Assembly: GCF_016802725.1 (NCBI RefSeq)
Contig: NC_052664.1
Location: forward strand, 29,715,275 to 29,779,274
DNA length: 64,000 nt
Reading direction: 5' to 3'
Source: Solenopsis invicta
Taxonomy: Eukaryota > Arthropoda > Insecta > Hymenoptera > Formicidae
Below the pieces are notes generated by a model that was not told the DNA's origin, ran no database searches, and worked only from the letters and a program-made list of their open reading frames with translations. Positions 1-11,699 of the stretch are shown here, piece by piece. The number at the start of each line of letters is the position of its first letter. Within the stretch, counting starts at the first letter, position 1. The position numbers were made by a program, and so were the translations under genes.

Positions 1-3000
1 TTTCTCGTATACACGGATCACATAGATGTTCACGTATACTTGCGTTATTCCGCCGTACACATCAGCAAGCGATCTTCATGCAACGTGGAAGATAGCATGA
101 CGGCACTCGTTTTTGTCACCGCCGGGGCGGCTGGCTCGAGCTCGCCATAATACGATTATAATATGACAACGCGCTTTTAATTCCCGGTGTGCAGCTCTCT
201 TGCCTCCTCTCTATCGACCCCTTCTCTTTTCAATTCATAAGGTTGTGATACATTTATAGGTTGAGTAGGTTGGCTCGTTGTAGCAGTAACAGGTGTCTCC
301 AATATGGCATGTTGTTTCTCGTGCCAACCGTGGCACTCCGGTTCTGTTGTGAGCATATAGCGCCATAACAAGCAGGCTGTACCGAGAAATTGACTTCTGA
401 TGTGCAACTTTTGACGTTCTCTCGTCAGTGATCGGAGGAAACGCCGTATCGTAATTAAATGGCGAACGTTTGTGCATCAAAAATTTAGGATGGTTGTTAT
501 GCGAGGAAAAGTGTTTGAATACACAAATAAAAATTTACATTACATTCTTTTTCTTTTAGCTCGAAAGTCTTTAGATTAAAAAAAGGGGATCTTTGAGTTT
601 TTGATTGAAACAATCTGGATCGTTTTTTTTTTTAAAGAATATCTTTGAATAAAATCATGGAAGGATTGCAATCTATATTTAAAAGAATACACAAAAACGT
701 TAATAAATATCTTGAAACAACTATATAACAATGATTATTTAATATCTTACGAGCATCTCCGCTCAGCTCGTAGTGACTCGAAAAATTTCCGTTTGTTAAA
801 ATTATAGCTAATTAGCCATCGATAAGGATTATAGGATTATATAAAATTTAAGGAGAGTTATAAAAAGATTTGCAGCGCACATATACAGCTTCGCTGTCTA
901 AAAAGTGCACGCACAAAATTGATGTCAGAAAGTTGGAAGAATTATTGATAAACTCGGCGGTGCAAGTTCGGCAGAAACGATTCCACTGATCAACGGAAAC
1001 GAGCAATTCGTAAAACGAGTCGCGACGCTCGGTTAGATGCAGAAATGTCGAGTGCCTCATGGTAGTGGTTCCCCTTCATGGTTAGGTGTACCCCGCATCC
1101 TGGATGTCCCGATGGAGAGGTGTCCCGCTCGGATTGAAAGTACGCGCGGACAGAGATAAATCGTTTCATCGATGGATATCAAAGGACCGGGATACCGGAT
1201 CCGACTGGCTCTGTAGGCACACTGTGGCCGTACAGAGAGCCATTTGTGCGTTAAATCGAAACGCTCTGTGAAATAACGCGGCTGCCGAGCGCGACAAAGG
1301 ATATTAGTGGTTTTCAGTATTACGAAGGTGTCTTTATCGCCATAGCACTCGCGCCATGACAGTTTTATTTGCGCCGACGGAAAACAAAATTGTGTTCCGT
1401 GGTATTACGTAGCGTGCAAGCGCCTGTCTTTTTTCACCGATAAATCAATTGTTTATCTCGATTGCTGGAAACTCGCCGCGTTCGTTGTACCCGTAACCTT
1501 GGCCGATTAGACCGTAATAAATTAATTCGGTCCAATAAAAACCGATTACCGATGGAATTCTCATCGAGTGGAACGTCAATCGAGACTGTCTTCTAATCAA
1601 GTTCTCTTATCGAAAGTCGTACGAGCTAATGTACAAATCTTTATAAATAATATCTAGTCAATCAAAATAATTGTTTTAAATAAACATGCTTTTTTTATAT
1701 CATGAATCCAATATTTCTCGTAAAATTATTTAAGACGATTACTCATTCACTATGTACTTAAAAAAAAAAAAAACGGAAAAATATTCTGTTATCACATCTG
1801 CAAGTTACAAAATAAAAAAACGTGTTATTGTATCTGTGACATGTCGGTCGCAAATTCTATCTCCTAACTCGCAGTTTTCACGTTCGCTATGTCAAAGAGG
1901 AGAGAGGATGGACCAATCCGGTAACGAAAAAAAAAAAAAGAAAAACTAAAAAGCAAAGTTTCGCGGCTTCCTTTGTCAAGTTTCACGTGCTGCACAAATA
2001 GCCATAGTTATGCCGTTGAGGAGAAGGCATAACGATATGACGGCCGTATATTTTATGTATAAAGTCGCAGCGGTGGGGCTCCCGCTTGCAGATTCCTACG
2101 CGGGGCCCGTACGATGTAAATCAGCGTGGGTCCCCGTGATGACATCTGGTGACGCAAGGGCTGAAGGGACCCGGTTGAGCCGGGGGCTCAGGTTCGCCTT
2201 TGCGGCTCTGTTGCATTATTATATACGAGAAGAACGGGAGAGCCACCGAGAGCTCGGCATACCGTTCTAATATGTCGGTCGCTCTATATGCCTTTGTCAG
2301 TTCCCGGTGAGCCTTTGTTGAAGAAAGCCGACTGACTGTATATTACGTCGCAACGTAACGCGCTAGAAGAATGCCACGTATCCTCTTTGCCTCTGGTTGG
2401 TCTCTGATGCGAATTTGACCTTGAAATCGCCAGACCTCGGGGAGTTTCGACGGAAGTTAATGACCCGTAGAACTTTGCCTCGTCGACAACTTGAAAATTT
2501 TACACATTTTCCCTAAATCCGTTATTCGTTACGAATTATGATGAAACCAGAAGGAAGTCATTAATATACGAATTTATTCAGCGGCAACCGTGTATATCTT
2601 TTTCTTATCGACGTAACATTTATTTAAAATTGAAAATTATTCCCAGTTTATAATTTAAATGGGGTATATGTTGCGAACTCATAAATATACCTGTGACACA
2701 CAGTTAATTATCCAAAGCGTTCCGAATGGTCCACTTCATCTCGAATTCAGCGTTCGATCATGGGGAAACGAGTAGTTTGTACAAATTGGTTAATTTCGGG
2801 AAGGTCATAAGCTTTCATGGTATTAACTTGACATTTTGGAGCTGCTCCGTTTGCACGGAGGACTGCATTTGTCTTTCGAACGATCTCAGATGGGTATCAC
2901 GTTTTGCTATAAAATAATTGTTGCGCGCGTAGTCGGATTATATTGTTGTTAAAAAGTCAAGAATCTCGTAAAGACTCGATAAATGAGGATGACAAAAATG

Positions 3001-3580
3001 GTTGAATGGCGATAAATTTATAGAGCGGGTAGCTTCTCTTCTCAGGTAGAGAGCGCGTGCACCTCATACGGCGACGATCGTTAATGTTGGGCTCCTTATG
3101 AGGAGGCTGCTCTCGTTATGGATGCAAAGGGGGCTGTCGATAATTTTCAATTGTTTCCTTGCACAGAACCCGTAGAAAAACTGTCTCACCTTCGGAACGA
3201 GAGATCGGCATTCATGCTTGCACACGAACCTTCCGCGAGAAAACGATCATTCAGTATTGTACAAAGGTGGTAAAAGAGGAAGATGAATAAATCTTATTGA
3301 ATAAAATTCTAATGTTATGACATTTGTGACGTTCGTAACATAGTTGAAGAAATATCTAATTCCAAATTGGCGAACGAAAGGAAAAGAGAAAGTAATGTTG
3401 TAAAAAACGAATGGTTGATGTATTTTTGAAATAAATCGACGGAATAATTATTTCCAGATCGGTCGACTTGCTCAACTTTCGATCGTCACATTTGATTTGT
3501 CGTTGCAATTCTGGCACACCCTTTCATCCATACCAGCGACGTTTTATTCTTTCGCTGGTCGAAACCATCGGCAATCATTG
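1..3580. other. Non-coding stretch, no gene seen
   Basis: I see no gene here. AT-rich runs (about 480-860 and 1600-1960, with short poly-A tracts near 1760 and 1928) alternate with GC-richer patches (about 60-480, 1060-1330, 2010-2480 and 3020-3240). Open frames in the GC-richer patches are all under 90 codons, overlap on both strands and show no recognisable domain. A TATAAA at 2058 lies 32 bases upstream of a poor initiator match and is not convincing as a promoter. The patches could be regulatory sequence, but nothing in the bases proves it. Confidence 0.6.
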
Positions 3581-3870
3581 ACACTGGGCCGCCACCATCT
3601 CCCTCTCTTTCTCTCTTTCCCTCTCGTAATTATTATTCCGCCCCTATATTGCGCGAGGAGATGCACGGCCGAGCAAACGTAACGTAACGTACCGAAACGG
3701 GGACGAGGCGAAACGAAACGAAACGGAACGAAACGAGCGACAGTGCTGCTCGTACCTATCTTCTCTATATACCGAAACGTCCTGCCCCCTCACACCACCG
3801 CCGCTTCGTACCACCCGCCTGTCCCCTTTCAAGCCTCCCTCCCTCCCCCGCTCAATTCGGCTCCCCGGCT

Positions 3871-3888
3871 CCCCTCCCCTCCCATCCC
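3871..3888 (-). other. G-quadruplex motif on minus strand
   Basis: The + strand reads four C-runs (4, 4, 3 and 3 bases) separated by one or two bases, so the minus strand carries four G-runs with very short loops. This satisfies the standard quadruplex pattern. It lies inside the CpG-rich island. Confidence 0.6.
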
Positions 3889-4343
3889 ATCGGTTCCACC
3901 TTCCCGATGGCAATCAATAACTTTGAAACGGCAGCGACGTTTCGGGGAAAAAACAAATTCAGCAGGTTGCTTGATTGGAAAAAAACCACCCTCTCTCCCC
4001 CTTCGCTCTCGCACTCTTTTCGGCATCCATCGACACAACCGGGGTCGACCCCCTCGGCCGCCGCGCTCTCGCGCGCGCTACCGCTCGCGTTCGCTTCGCG
4101 TCCCCCCGCCGAATAGGCTATGCGTAACCAGTCCACACAGTCCGAATCCCAGTCAGACTCGAACGCGTGGACCTCGTGACTTGCTCGTTTCTCGCCTGCC
4201 AGCCGAGTCGCGCTCCACATGCTCCCTCTCCCTCTCCCCTCCTCACACCTCCCCTTCTCAACCCCTTCACGCGCGCAGCACTCCTCTCCCTTCACCTCTC
4301 TCTTCACCTTCAGTTCTGCCAGCCACCGGACGCACAGGTCGTG

Positions 4344-4592
4344 ATGGAAAATCGTACACATCGTCCATCGGGTCTATATGCGTTCCTGTGTGACGAGGTA
4401 CAGAGAGCGGCTCTGGCGGATAGAATTGGGCATTCGTCCACGCGGTCGCCGCCGCCCTATTGCTGCCGTTTTATTTCCAATTTCGACCTTCCAGTGCGGG
4501 TTGCGGCTGCTTCCCCGGGTGGGACTGAATGGGCAATGACGAGGGTGGTGGACCAACGGCGGGGGTGGCGAAGCTTCGGCCCGGTGTGCTGA
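4344..4592 (+). CDS. Doubtful 82-codon ORF in the CpG-rich island
   Basis: An ATG at 4344 opens 82 codons ending in TGA at 4590-4592. The predicted peptide is arginine- and proline-rich with mixed composition, no signal peptide, no clear membrane segment and no family I recognise. The start context (GTG before ATG) is ordinary. Both minus-strand frames across the same bases are also open for 77 to 94 codons, which is what GC-rich DNA does by chance, so coding is not established. The alternative is 5' untranslated or promoter sequence. A donor-like GAG|GTACAG occurs at about 4399, which would cut the frame short if used. Confidence 0.13.
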   Translation: MENRTHRPSGLYAFLCDEVQRAALADRIGHSSTRSPPPYCCRFISNFDLPVRVAAASPGGTEWAMTRVVDQRRGWRSFGPVC

Positions 4593-4800
4593 GCGGTCGC
4601 GGCGCGCCGCGCCACCCCCGGGCTCGACACAATCGCGACTACGCTGCCGATGATGCATTGTTTAAGAATTAATAGGAGAGGGACGGCCAATTCCGATGAG
4701 GTGCGCGCGGCCTAGCTGCACCCGTTTGCTTTCTTTCCTCCCATCAGCGTTCCCGCGTTCCTGCGTTTCCGCGTTCTTGCCGCCTTCTGCCATCGCGATT

Positions 4801-6060
4801 TACTCGTTGTTATTTTAACAGGGTGAAACTCTGCTACAGTTCTCTGCTCTTGCTCTTTTCCTTTAATATAAAAACGATTATATCCTGATGGATGTGAACG
4901 ATTGACTGCTCGTGTTTTTTTTTTTTTTTTTTATTCGATAAGATAAATTATTAAAAATAAAGAGGAGAAATGATAATTCAATTTTCCAAAAAGAAAAAAA
5001 GAGAAATAAAAAGAAAACACGTAAAATCATATATATATTTTTTACACGCATATATATAAATTATTTTACGTTAGAATTTAATAGATAGCATAAAACGCAA
5101 GTTTAAACCGGCGCGTTTTATATTCTGAGTCTAGGATTATGATTATTTGAGCGCGTCAAAGGAAAAATCCCGTACGTTCAGTCGTGTTGCGGAGGCACGC
5201 AGCAAATTGAACTTTTTTTCAATCGGACACACTGGGTTCCGGCCACGTTGCGCCGCGCCACGCCGGTTGGCACTCGCTATAACTTTGGCGACTGTTGTAG
5301 GTGGAGGATATCAATTTCCGCGGCAGTGCGACCCGCCGATATTGCCGACCACCATAAAACGATTATTGTCGTCGAATGTATACGGTTATGGCGCCGTTAT
5401 AACCTTCCTGGACTTTGCAGCGTGCCCCTCACGGATGGACACGGCCAAGGCTAACTTTACACCCAACACTTTACACATTGTGCGCTCGGCCCGCGACGTT
5501 TATTGCGATAACTTCTGCGAGCAAAAACGATTTGCACTTATTTATACCCGCCCGTGAAATTAATATTTACGCCAATTCACACCAAACGCGTTGCTACGTG
5601 AATTTAAATTACGGCGTCGTAATTAAAACGTAACTAAATACCGATATTGTGAGCACTACTGGAATAAAACACTTAACGAGGCGTACATCGAAAGTAATTA
5701 CGTGGAAATAGTTTAATAGTTACAATTGAACAAATATATCATTTTCTAAACCCTACTGAACACTTTAGGAGGGAATTTCACGTATGTATTATGTTCGAAA
5801 TAACGTCCGTATTAACGTATGCATTTAGTAAATGATAAATTAAATTTGAATCAAATTTAACATTTTTTTAATAGTAAAATTATTTAACTTCCTTGTTTTG
5901 GTTACATTGACGACATATTAAGTACGAACAATGGCGACCGGTAGGAATGATTAAAAATAACTCAAATTGGGCGCAATTCGACACTACGAATTTAACAGTT
6001 TTGTCATTTATAAGAGACAACTTGATGAGAAATAAAATAACTTGTAATCACACTGGTTGA
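4801..6060. other. Non-coding; AT-rich flank plus GC-richer patch
   Basis: A poly-T run near 4915-4932 and AT-rich sequence up to 5130 carry no gene. From about 5150 to 5650 the composition is more balanced. A 136-codon frame there begins only at TTG, with no usable ATG near its start, and has no recognisable domain. The patch has several TAAT-type homeodomain core words (for example near 5560-5635), so an enhancer is possible, but this is a guess from word content. 5650-6060 shows nothing notable. Confidence 0.5.
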
Positions 6061-6066
6061 AGGAAA

Positions 6067-6088
6067 AGAGAGAGAGAGAGAGAGAGAG
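6067..6088. repeat. (AG)11 microsatellite
   Basis: Uninterrupted AG dinucleotides read directly from the sequence. Confidence 0.95.
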
Positions 6089-6206
6089 AAGAAAACTATA
6101 TCGAAAGCGCCGTGTTGCGGTACATAGAATTCCCCTTCCAAATAGCTCCCTCAATCTTCTCTGCACGCAGCATTGAAACATGCAGGTGATCCGAATACAA
6201 TTTCAG

Positions 6207-6393
6207 GAGAGATACCGACATCGATCGGTAATCCTCCTGCCAATTAGATTCGTGCCTAGGCTCTCTCCAATCCGCGCAAAGGATATCGCAATTCCATTCA
6301 TCCGATACTCCGGCAATAACCTGTGTGTGTACATTGGAAATGACGGGAGTAATAAGATGCGAACCCTCGATGCAATCTTGAAACCACTCCGAA
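6207..6393 (+). CDS. Weak internal-exon candidate
   Basis: The segment starts after a TTTCAG acceptor-like site (AG at 6205-6206) and ends at a good donor, CCGAA|GTAAGTA (GT at 6394-6395). One frame is open across all 187 bases and also back to an ATG at 6180. The peptide is basic and hydrophobic in its first half and has no family I recognise. The polypyrimidine tract before the acceptor is very short. A minus-strand frame of 77 codons is open over the same bases. A GTAAGT word is expected about 15 times per strand in a window this size, so the donor alone carries little weight. This is probably chance. Confidence 0.13.
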
Positions 6394-6399
6394 GTAAGT

Positions 6400-7160
6400 A
6401 CGGAAGTGGATGCCTTATGTTACGCACTGTACGCAAACGTGCATACGTATGTAGATGCGTAACAAAGAAGAATGACTTGCATTCTTAATAAAATTTGCTT
6501 AGCTCGTTAGTTAATTAATTTGGTAACAAAGTCAAATCTGTTCATTTAAAATGTTCGCGTGTTTATTTATTTGCACAATAAGTACAGCCATTTTCTTCCA
6601 GCTGATGTTCATTTAAATAATAATTTATTTATAAATCATTAAATACTAGAATGAAAACTGTGATTTTAGAAACTGCGATGTGTTATTGATCCACAGCTAC
6701 AAACGTGGTAGGGCAGCCTGTTATTAGTTTTTGGGGATATAAGATTACTCTCTTGACGAATATCAAAGCATCCTGTTACTCCGTCTAATTATCACCTTCC
6801 ATTGAAGCCCCACATTGTTGTATTTACGTAATGATGGTCCTTGGTTCTCAAACTAACAAGAAATTGATGGAGTATTTCATTTCCACCTCATTTCATTAGA
6901 GATGATATACAAAAAAAGATATGATTGAATAATAATATAATAAAACATAGAAAGTGCTAATTATTTGCAATAAAAAAAGCATGTTTATTTTATCTATATA
7001 TTATCAAAATTCAAAATGTTCTGTAACACACATTTGCTCGTGACATATACAAGAAATGGTGGTGTTAAAAATTATATTGAATTATACTCTAATTAATTAC
7101 TTCGAGCGTACTCTACACACATTAGATGGCAAAAAGTGATAAAATAATGGGAGGCAGGCA
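6400..7160. other. AT-rich non-coding stretch
   Basis: No gene, promoter or repeat of note is visible. Short A/T runs only. Confidence 0.6.
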
Positions 7161-7162
7161 CC

Positions 7163-7184
7163 CTCTCTCTCTCTCTCTCTCTCT
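7163..7184. repeat. (CT)11 microsatellite
   Basis: Uninterrupted CT dinucleotides read directly from the sequence. Confidence 0.95.
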
Positions 7185-7676
7185 TCTATCGTATAAATTA
7201 AAATTTAATTTCTTCCCCAAATGAAATCCATTCTTCAGGAATCTCCGGCATAAGATATTATTCGTGCACCATCTACGAGGATACGGTACAAGCAATCTCG
7301 CTAATGGACTGTGCGTTCCCCCTGAATTCTTCGTCCGTCCATCTCTAAGAATATTCGCATGACTCGTTTGATTTTATTAAAACTAATAAATTTGCGTTAT
7401 AGCGCGAATTTCGATACATTACATTTCATCGGTTAGAAACATTTTATAACAAATTTTTCATATTCCTTTTAAATGTTTACACTACGTAAACAATAAAAAT
7501 GATTGAGAAACTATATTAGCGTGATGTATCCCTCTCACAAAATTATTATTAATAGTTGTCTGTCATTTGACTAGAATCTCTCCGCGCTGGGTTATAAACT
7601 ATCTTTCACTATCATCGAAACCTCTCACCCTTACGCCGTGTCTGTACTTTGTACCACCAGTCGATCCCCAGTAACC

Positions 7677-7692
7677 CAGGGTCGCGACCCTG
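7677..7692. repeat. 16-bp perfect palindrome
   Basis: CAGGGTCGCGACCCTG equals its own reverse complement. It sits in a GC-richer patch (about 7610-7800). A dimeric protein site is possible. About one palindrome of this length is expected by chance in 64 kb. Confidence 0.9.
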
Positions 7693-7799
7693 ACGTGTTC
7701 AGCGTGGAGTAATGAACCCTCGACCACGAGTTACCTTATTTACACTCACCCGTATCGCTGACTAAACGTACCCCGCGCCATAAGTGAACATGTCAGTTC

Positions 7800-9176
7800 G
7801 CCTCTACAAAATTTGTAGTGCGCATGGATTTCGTTTCACTCGAATTTACATTTCCAAAATATCTAAAATTATTTATGAATTTCCTTCGACTTTTTATTAT
7901 AAGATGAAATTTTGGTAATCGCTCGTGTGTTTATTGTGCTCTGAATTTTTATTAAAATTTTGAAGAATGTGAAAAGCAAATAAAGATTAGTATGAAATCG
8001 ATTAGTGTAAATTTTCTTTTTTTTTTTATAAGAAAACTAGAATAAATTTTTAAAAATTGATATTTTGATATTTGATAGCATTGTAGACAAACTGTTTGAT
8101 TTTTACGTTGTATCTGCAAGAATTTTAGTCACCAATTATTATCACGCTCGCCAATACTCCGGGAAAAACAAAGCCAATGACGCCAGTTTCTTAATTGAAA
8201 CTACAATCTATCCTGGCTACGCGAGACCTTAAAGATATCGTAAACTCTGCAAGATAGGACGGGGCTGGATGATGGGTAGAAGTATGAGCGAAGGAGAGAC
8301 GACTCCGTAAGACGGAATCGACTGGTGAGAGATGGAGAGATTCCGGATGAAGGAGACAGGACGAAGCGGGAGCGAGAGACGAGGAAGAGAAGGCGGAAGC
8401 GAGATTGCCTTTAATCCAGCTAGATTTAATACGAGCGACAAATTTTGCCGGAGAATTAATTGAATGCTGCCGTCGGGATTGGCGCTGCGCAGATTATTGT
8501 ATGCCGGTTTAACAGCCCGGGGCTCGACATTATGTCCCGGCTCTTCTTGAGCAACCCTTGGAGTTATATCGTCATCGTCATCCCTCTTTCGGACTGTCAC
8601 CCTCCCGCCCCTCCTGAAGGTTCCGGTCCGCGATCGTTTAACTATCTCGCCGCGTCGTGGATTTAATTCTAATCGCTGGATTAAATTTATGTGTGAACTA
8701 AACTTCTTGTCGCAGTGGGTGGATATATTTGTCATAAAAACTGTCTCGAAAAACGTTGATCATTTATGTGTAAGATAAAACCGATTATGGCGAAGAGAAT
8801 AATGGAAATATTTTACATACTCCGAGAATTTATGGATACTATGATAAATCCTTATATCCTGATAAATTTCAGAATAATCATCATTTAGATGCACTTATGT
8901 TGGTACGTTATGTCACCGATGTAAGGGAACAAGAAGAAGCTGGGGCAACGGTAAAAGGGTCTACCCGCGCTTGACAGTCATAATTGAATCCAATCTTCCG
9001 TAAAATGGGGTAGCACTGATATTTTTGAATTGAATAAAGGGGAATCATTAGGATGAGAAGCCTGCCTCGGGCGGCAGGTTGAGAGGAAGAGAAAGGCGGA
9101 CGGCAACTCTGGAAGATTCGCGGAAGAAGAGAAAGAGGAAAAAAAGGCGTTGGAGAGCGAAGGGAACGAAAGGCGG

Positions 9177-9207
<31 letters not shown>

Positions 9208-10190
9208 GGGGGGGGGATAGAGATAAAGATATGGCGAGCGTCAACTGGAGAGACAAAGAGCGGGGTCGCGTATAATGGCCGGCGATAATCCTGTCGCGCG
9301 GATTAATTCGCAAATATTTCAATCTCGCGACATAAAGGGATGTAAATTACATTTTTGGTCGAACGCTCCCGGAGGGTACGCCATGCAACGGTTTCAGCGA
9401 GAGATAGACTCGTAGAGTGCGGGAAGCGGGATAATCGTTTTATTAACCAAATAAAATCGATGATTGAATGAGGATAATCGCGTTCGCGGACCCTCGAATT
9501 CTCCGGCCTTGCGCAATCCCCGGGAGGATTCGCCTTATTGACACAGATGTCACTGTTGGATCATTTTGTCGTAGTTAGCAGCGTGAAATTTTCCGGGATT
9601 GAATTTACGCCGCCCCGACGCTGCGCGGCGCGGCGCCGCGGCTGAACGTACACGCACCCGGTGTATTTTTCCTTTTTTTTTTTCGCTGCGCGACCGTTTT
9701 TTACCTCCATTAAAGCGCGAAACGCAGTATCGAACATTTTTCAGATCGATCCGACAGGTTCACCAGACCGTGCGCGGATCGAAGAGGTAATTAAGGGAAA
9801 GGTTCCCAGATGTCAACTGCGATTTACGCCGTATTAAGAAAAAAGTAACCGGGAGCAGCGTTAGTCGCGGATGTCACTAATACTTCCTGCGAGAGAAACG
9901 AACCCGTGCCAAACGAATCGACGATGAGAATAGAACTTATTGAGTTGCAACGTGCACGCACCGCTGCCGAAGAGAAAATTGCGAAAGCGGAACGATCGAG
10001 TTCCTAAATGTTGTCAAAGAAATTGACGATAAAAATTTAGTCATCGATAAGACAAAAAGATCTGACGTATTGTCGCGCCACGCAATTAATTTAATTGCTT
10101 ACGGAGAACGTCGGTAATTCATCACGCAAAATTTTGAGACCACGGCGTAAGAGAAACAATATATCTTTGCTCGAACGATCCTTCTATTAT
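7800..10190. other. Non-coding stretch with GC-richer patches
   Basis: 7800-8150 is AT-rich. 8220-8700 is GC-richer and carries a 168-codon minus-strand frame whose peptide is compositionally odd, with runs of Arg, Asp and Ser/Leu/Pro and no domain, so I reject it as a gene. 9050-9320 is purine-rich around a microsatellite. 9590-9660 is a small very GC-rich knot. No gene is supported in any of these. Confidence 0.5.
9176..9216. repeat. (GA)n microsatellite running into a G10 run
   Basis: About 30 bases of mostly GA dinucleotides are followed by ten consecutive G (9207-9216). The whole stretch is purine on the + strand. Confidence 0.9.
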
Positions 10191-10230
10191 CGTCCTCCGT
10201 ATAACATTCGCATGATCGTGGCACGCGTGG

Positions 10231-10299
10231 TATATAAAGGCACAACGTGGGTCTGCCCGTGGAGTGCAGTTATGAATGCAGGAAAGGGCGCGAAGGTCG
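10231..10299 (+). promoter_or_regulatory. Candidate RNA polymerase II core promoter (TATA + Inr + DPE)
   Basis: TATATAAAG at 10231-10239 is followed by an initiator-like GCAGTT with its A at 10268. If that A is +1, GGTCG occupies exactly +28 to +32 and fits the insect downstream promoter element consensus RGWYV. The TATAAA starts 35 bases upstream of +1, a few bases more than the usual 30 or so. The initiator matches TCAGTY at five of six positions. The three elements are seen directly; their joint use is inference. An ATG at 10272 opens a 51-codon basic ORF ending at 10427, but it would have only a four-base leader, so it need not be the translated frame. The patch (10190-10440) is GC-richer than its flanks. 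No downstream gene is recognisable. Confidence 0.35.
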
Positions 10300-10681
10300 G
10301 GGGGTTGCACGTGGCGGGGCTGCCTCCGTATTTTGACAGCACGTCGACACGACGTTTCCGCCTTCGGCACGGAAGCGCCAACTTCCGAAGAGATTTATCG
10401 CGCAGGCACGTGAGCGAGGGACGATAATTGTCGTGAACTTGGCCAGGGCGATATTTGAATCTTCTCCTCTCTGCCTCTAACTTTCGGCATCGCCGCCGTC
10501 TTGGTGTCGTCTGCTGTCCCGCATTTAAAGGAATAGAAATTGCCCCAATGTGAATAAATATTTTACGTGTAAGATTTTATTACAATATATTCCGAAACAA
10601 AATTACAGAGATGACAAAGTAATTAAATTAGATAATAACTTTTATGAACTTTTAAATGCTTGTAAAAGAAAGATGAAACGA

Positions 10682-10710
10682 AGAGAGAGAGAGGGAGAGA
10701 GAGAGAGAGA
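10682..10710. repeat. (GA)n microsatellite
   Basis: GA dinucleotides with one GGG interruption, just upstream of the 904-bp transposon-like element. Confidence 0.9.
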
Positions 10711-10791
10711 TTGATTTATTGCAATTCTAAGGCAAGTTTTCTAAGAAAAAATACAAAAAAATATAGATCAAATAATAATAAGAAAATAATA

Positions 10792-11695
10792 GGATAAATT
10801 GAGATATTATGGCCATACGGAAAAGATGGTCATAGTCTGTAATTTCTCCAGTAATTGCTAAATAATGCATTTTTATAATCATTCTAAAAGATAATATTTA
10901 CAGTATTTTATATACATTGTTCGAAACACTGTTCGAAACAATCTTATTTTTAATATTATATAATACTTTTACTTTTAACTACCTGCAAAGTTTTGCATGT
11001 GTCCTCTAAAAGTTGCTATAACGTCGAATAAATTACTGTTAAGCTATCACAATCAACGTTACGTATATAATAAAGGAACCTAAATTGTAACATGACTTAT
11101 AATTTGTGCTTTTATTTTCACTATTTATTTAAATGCACTATGATCATCTTTTTCTTACAATTCGGCCAAGATGGCCCACTTTGTTTTTTCATACACTGTT
11201 TTTCTTTAAATTATAGAAATCTGTTTTTTTCCTTACTTTAAAAGAATTATAATTGTTATGTTATTATTGCAATATCAAATTTTAAAATTTTCATGTTACT
11301 ATCGCAATATTATAATTATAACTAAGTCATATAATTATATATATAATTATATATAAAAGATATATACATATGTGTTTATACTAAATATATAAAATTATAA
11401 GTTTTATCACTTTAGAAAATATTACATTCATTTTTAACATGAAACGTATATAGCCAACTGTCTCATAATACTATGGCCATTTTTTCCTTAAAATTTTGAC
11501 AAGATGGCCAATGCATATGTTATAATATTTTGTTAATATTTGAATTCTAATAAGTGTTTTCTCTTTAAATTCAATAGTATTATTAACTTTAAGATTCAGT
11601 GAAGTGATATGTCAAACATTATTAAAAAAATAACAAAAATAAAAATGCGTTTTTTGCATTTTGAAAAACTATGGCCATCTTACCCGAGTTTACCC
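10792..11695. mobile_element. Non-autonomous DNA transposon, about 904 bp, TA target duplication
   Basis: The left end begins GGATAAATTGAGATA and the reverse complement of the right end begins GGGTAAACTCGGGTA. Both continue into ATGGCCATA, and both ends are flanked by TA (10790-10791 and 11696-11697). The word ATGGCCA or a close variant recurs inside (near 10829, 11168, 11474 and 11509) and next to both ends, as subterminal repeats often do. The interior is AT-rich with no open frame of note, so the element cannot encode a transposase and would be mobilised in trans. TA duplication points to the Tc1/mariner superfamily in the broad sense. The terminal repeats are imperfect, about 20 of 27 positions, so the copy looks old. 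Confidence 0.6.
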
Positions 11696-11699
11696 TACA

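Larger units (their letters stand above)
3590..4800. promoter_or_regulatory. CpG-rich, pyrimidine-rich island, possible promoter/5'UTR region
   Basis: This stretch is much richer in G+C and CpG than its flanks and, on the + strand, heavily C/T-biased from about 3780 to 4330. It opens with short tandem ACGTA and GAAAC-type repeats (3676-3740). It contains a minus-strand G-quadruplex motif at 3871-3888 and three CAGTC initiator-like words within 4129-4155. In insects such islands often mark promoters and 5' untranslated exons. A 216-codon open frame crosses the region but lacks an ATG start, is low-complexity (Pro/Ser/Arg) and is overlapped by open frames on the other strand, so I do not treat it as coding. 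No TATA box or initiator/downstream element pair was found at usable spacing, so direction and start site are unknown. Confidence 0.35.

Noticed and set aside
3743..4393. 216-codon + open frame, the longest in the window
   Set aside because: No ATG at its start, low-complexity Pro/Ser/Arg composition from C/T-rich DNA, and opposing frames open on the minus strand.
8229..8735. 168-codon minus open frame
   Set aside because: Compositionally odd with Asp, Arg and Ser/Leu/Pro runs, no domain, no supporting splice or promoter signals.
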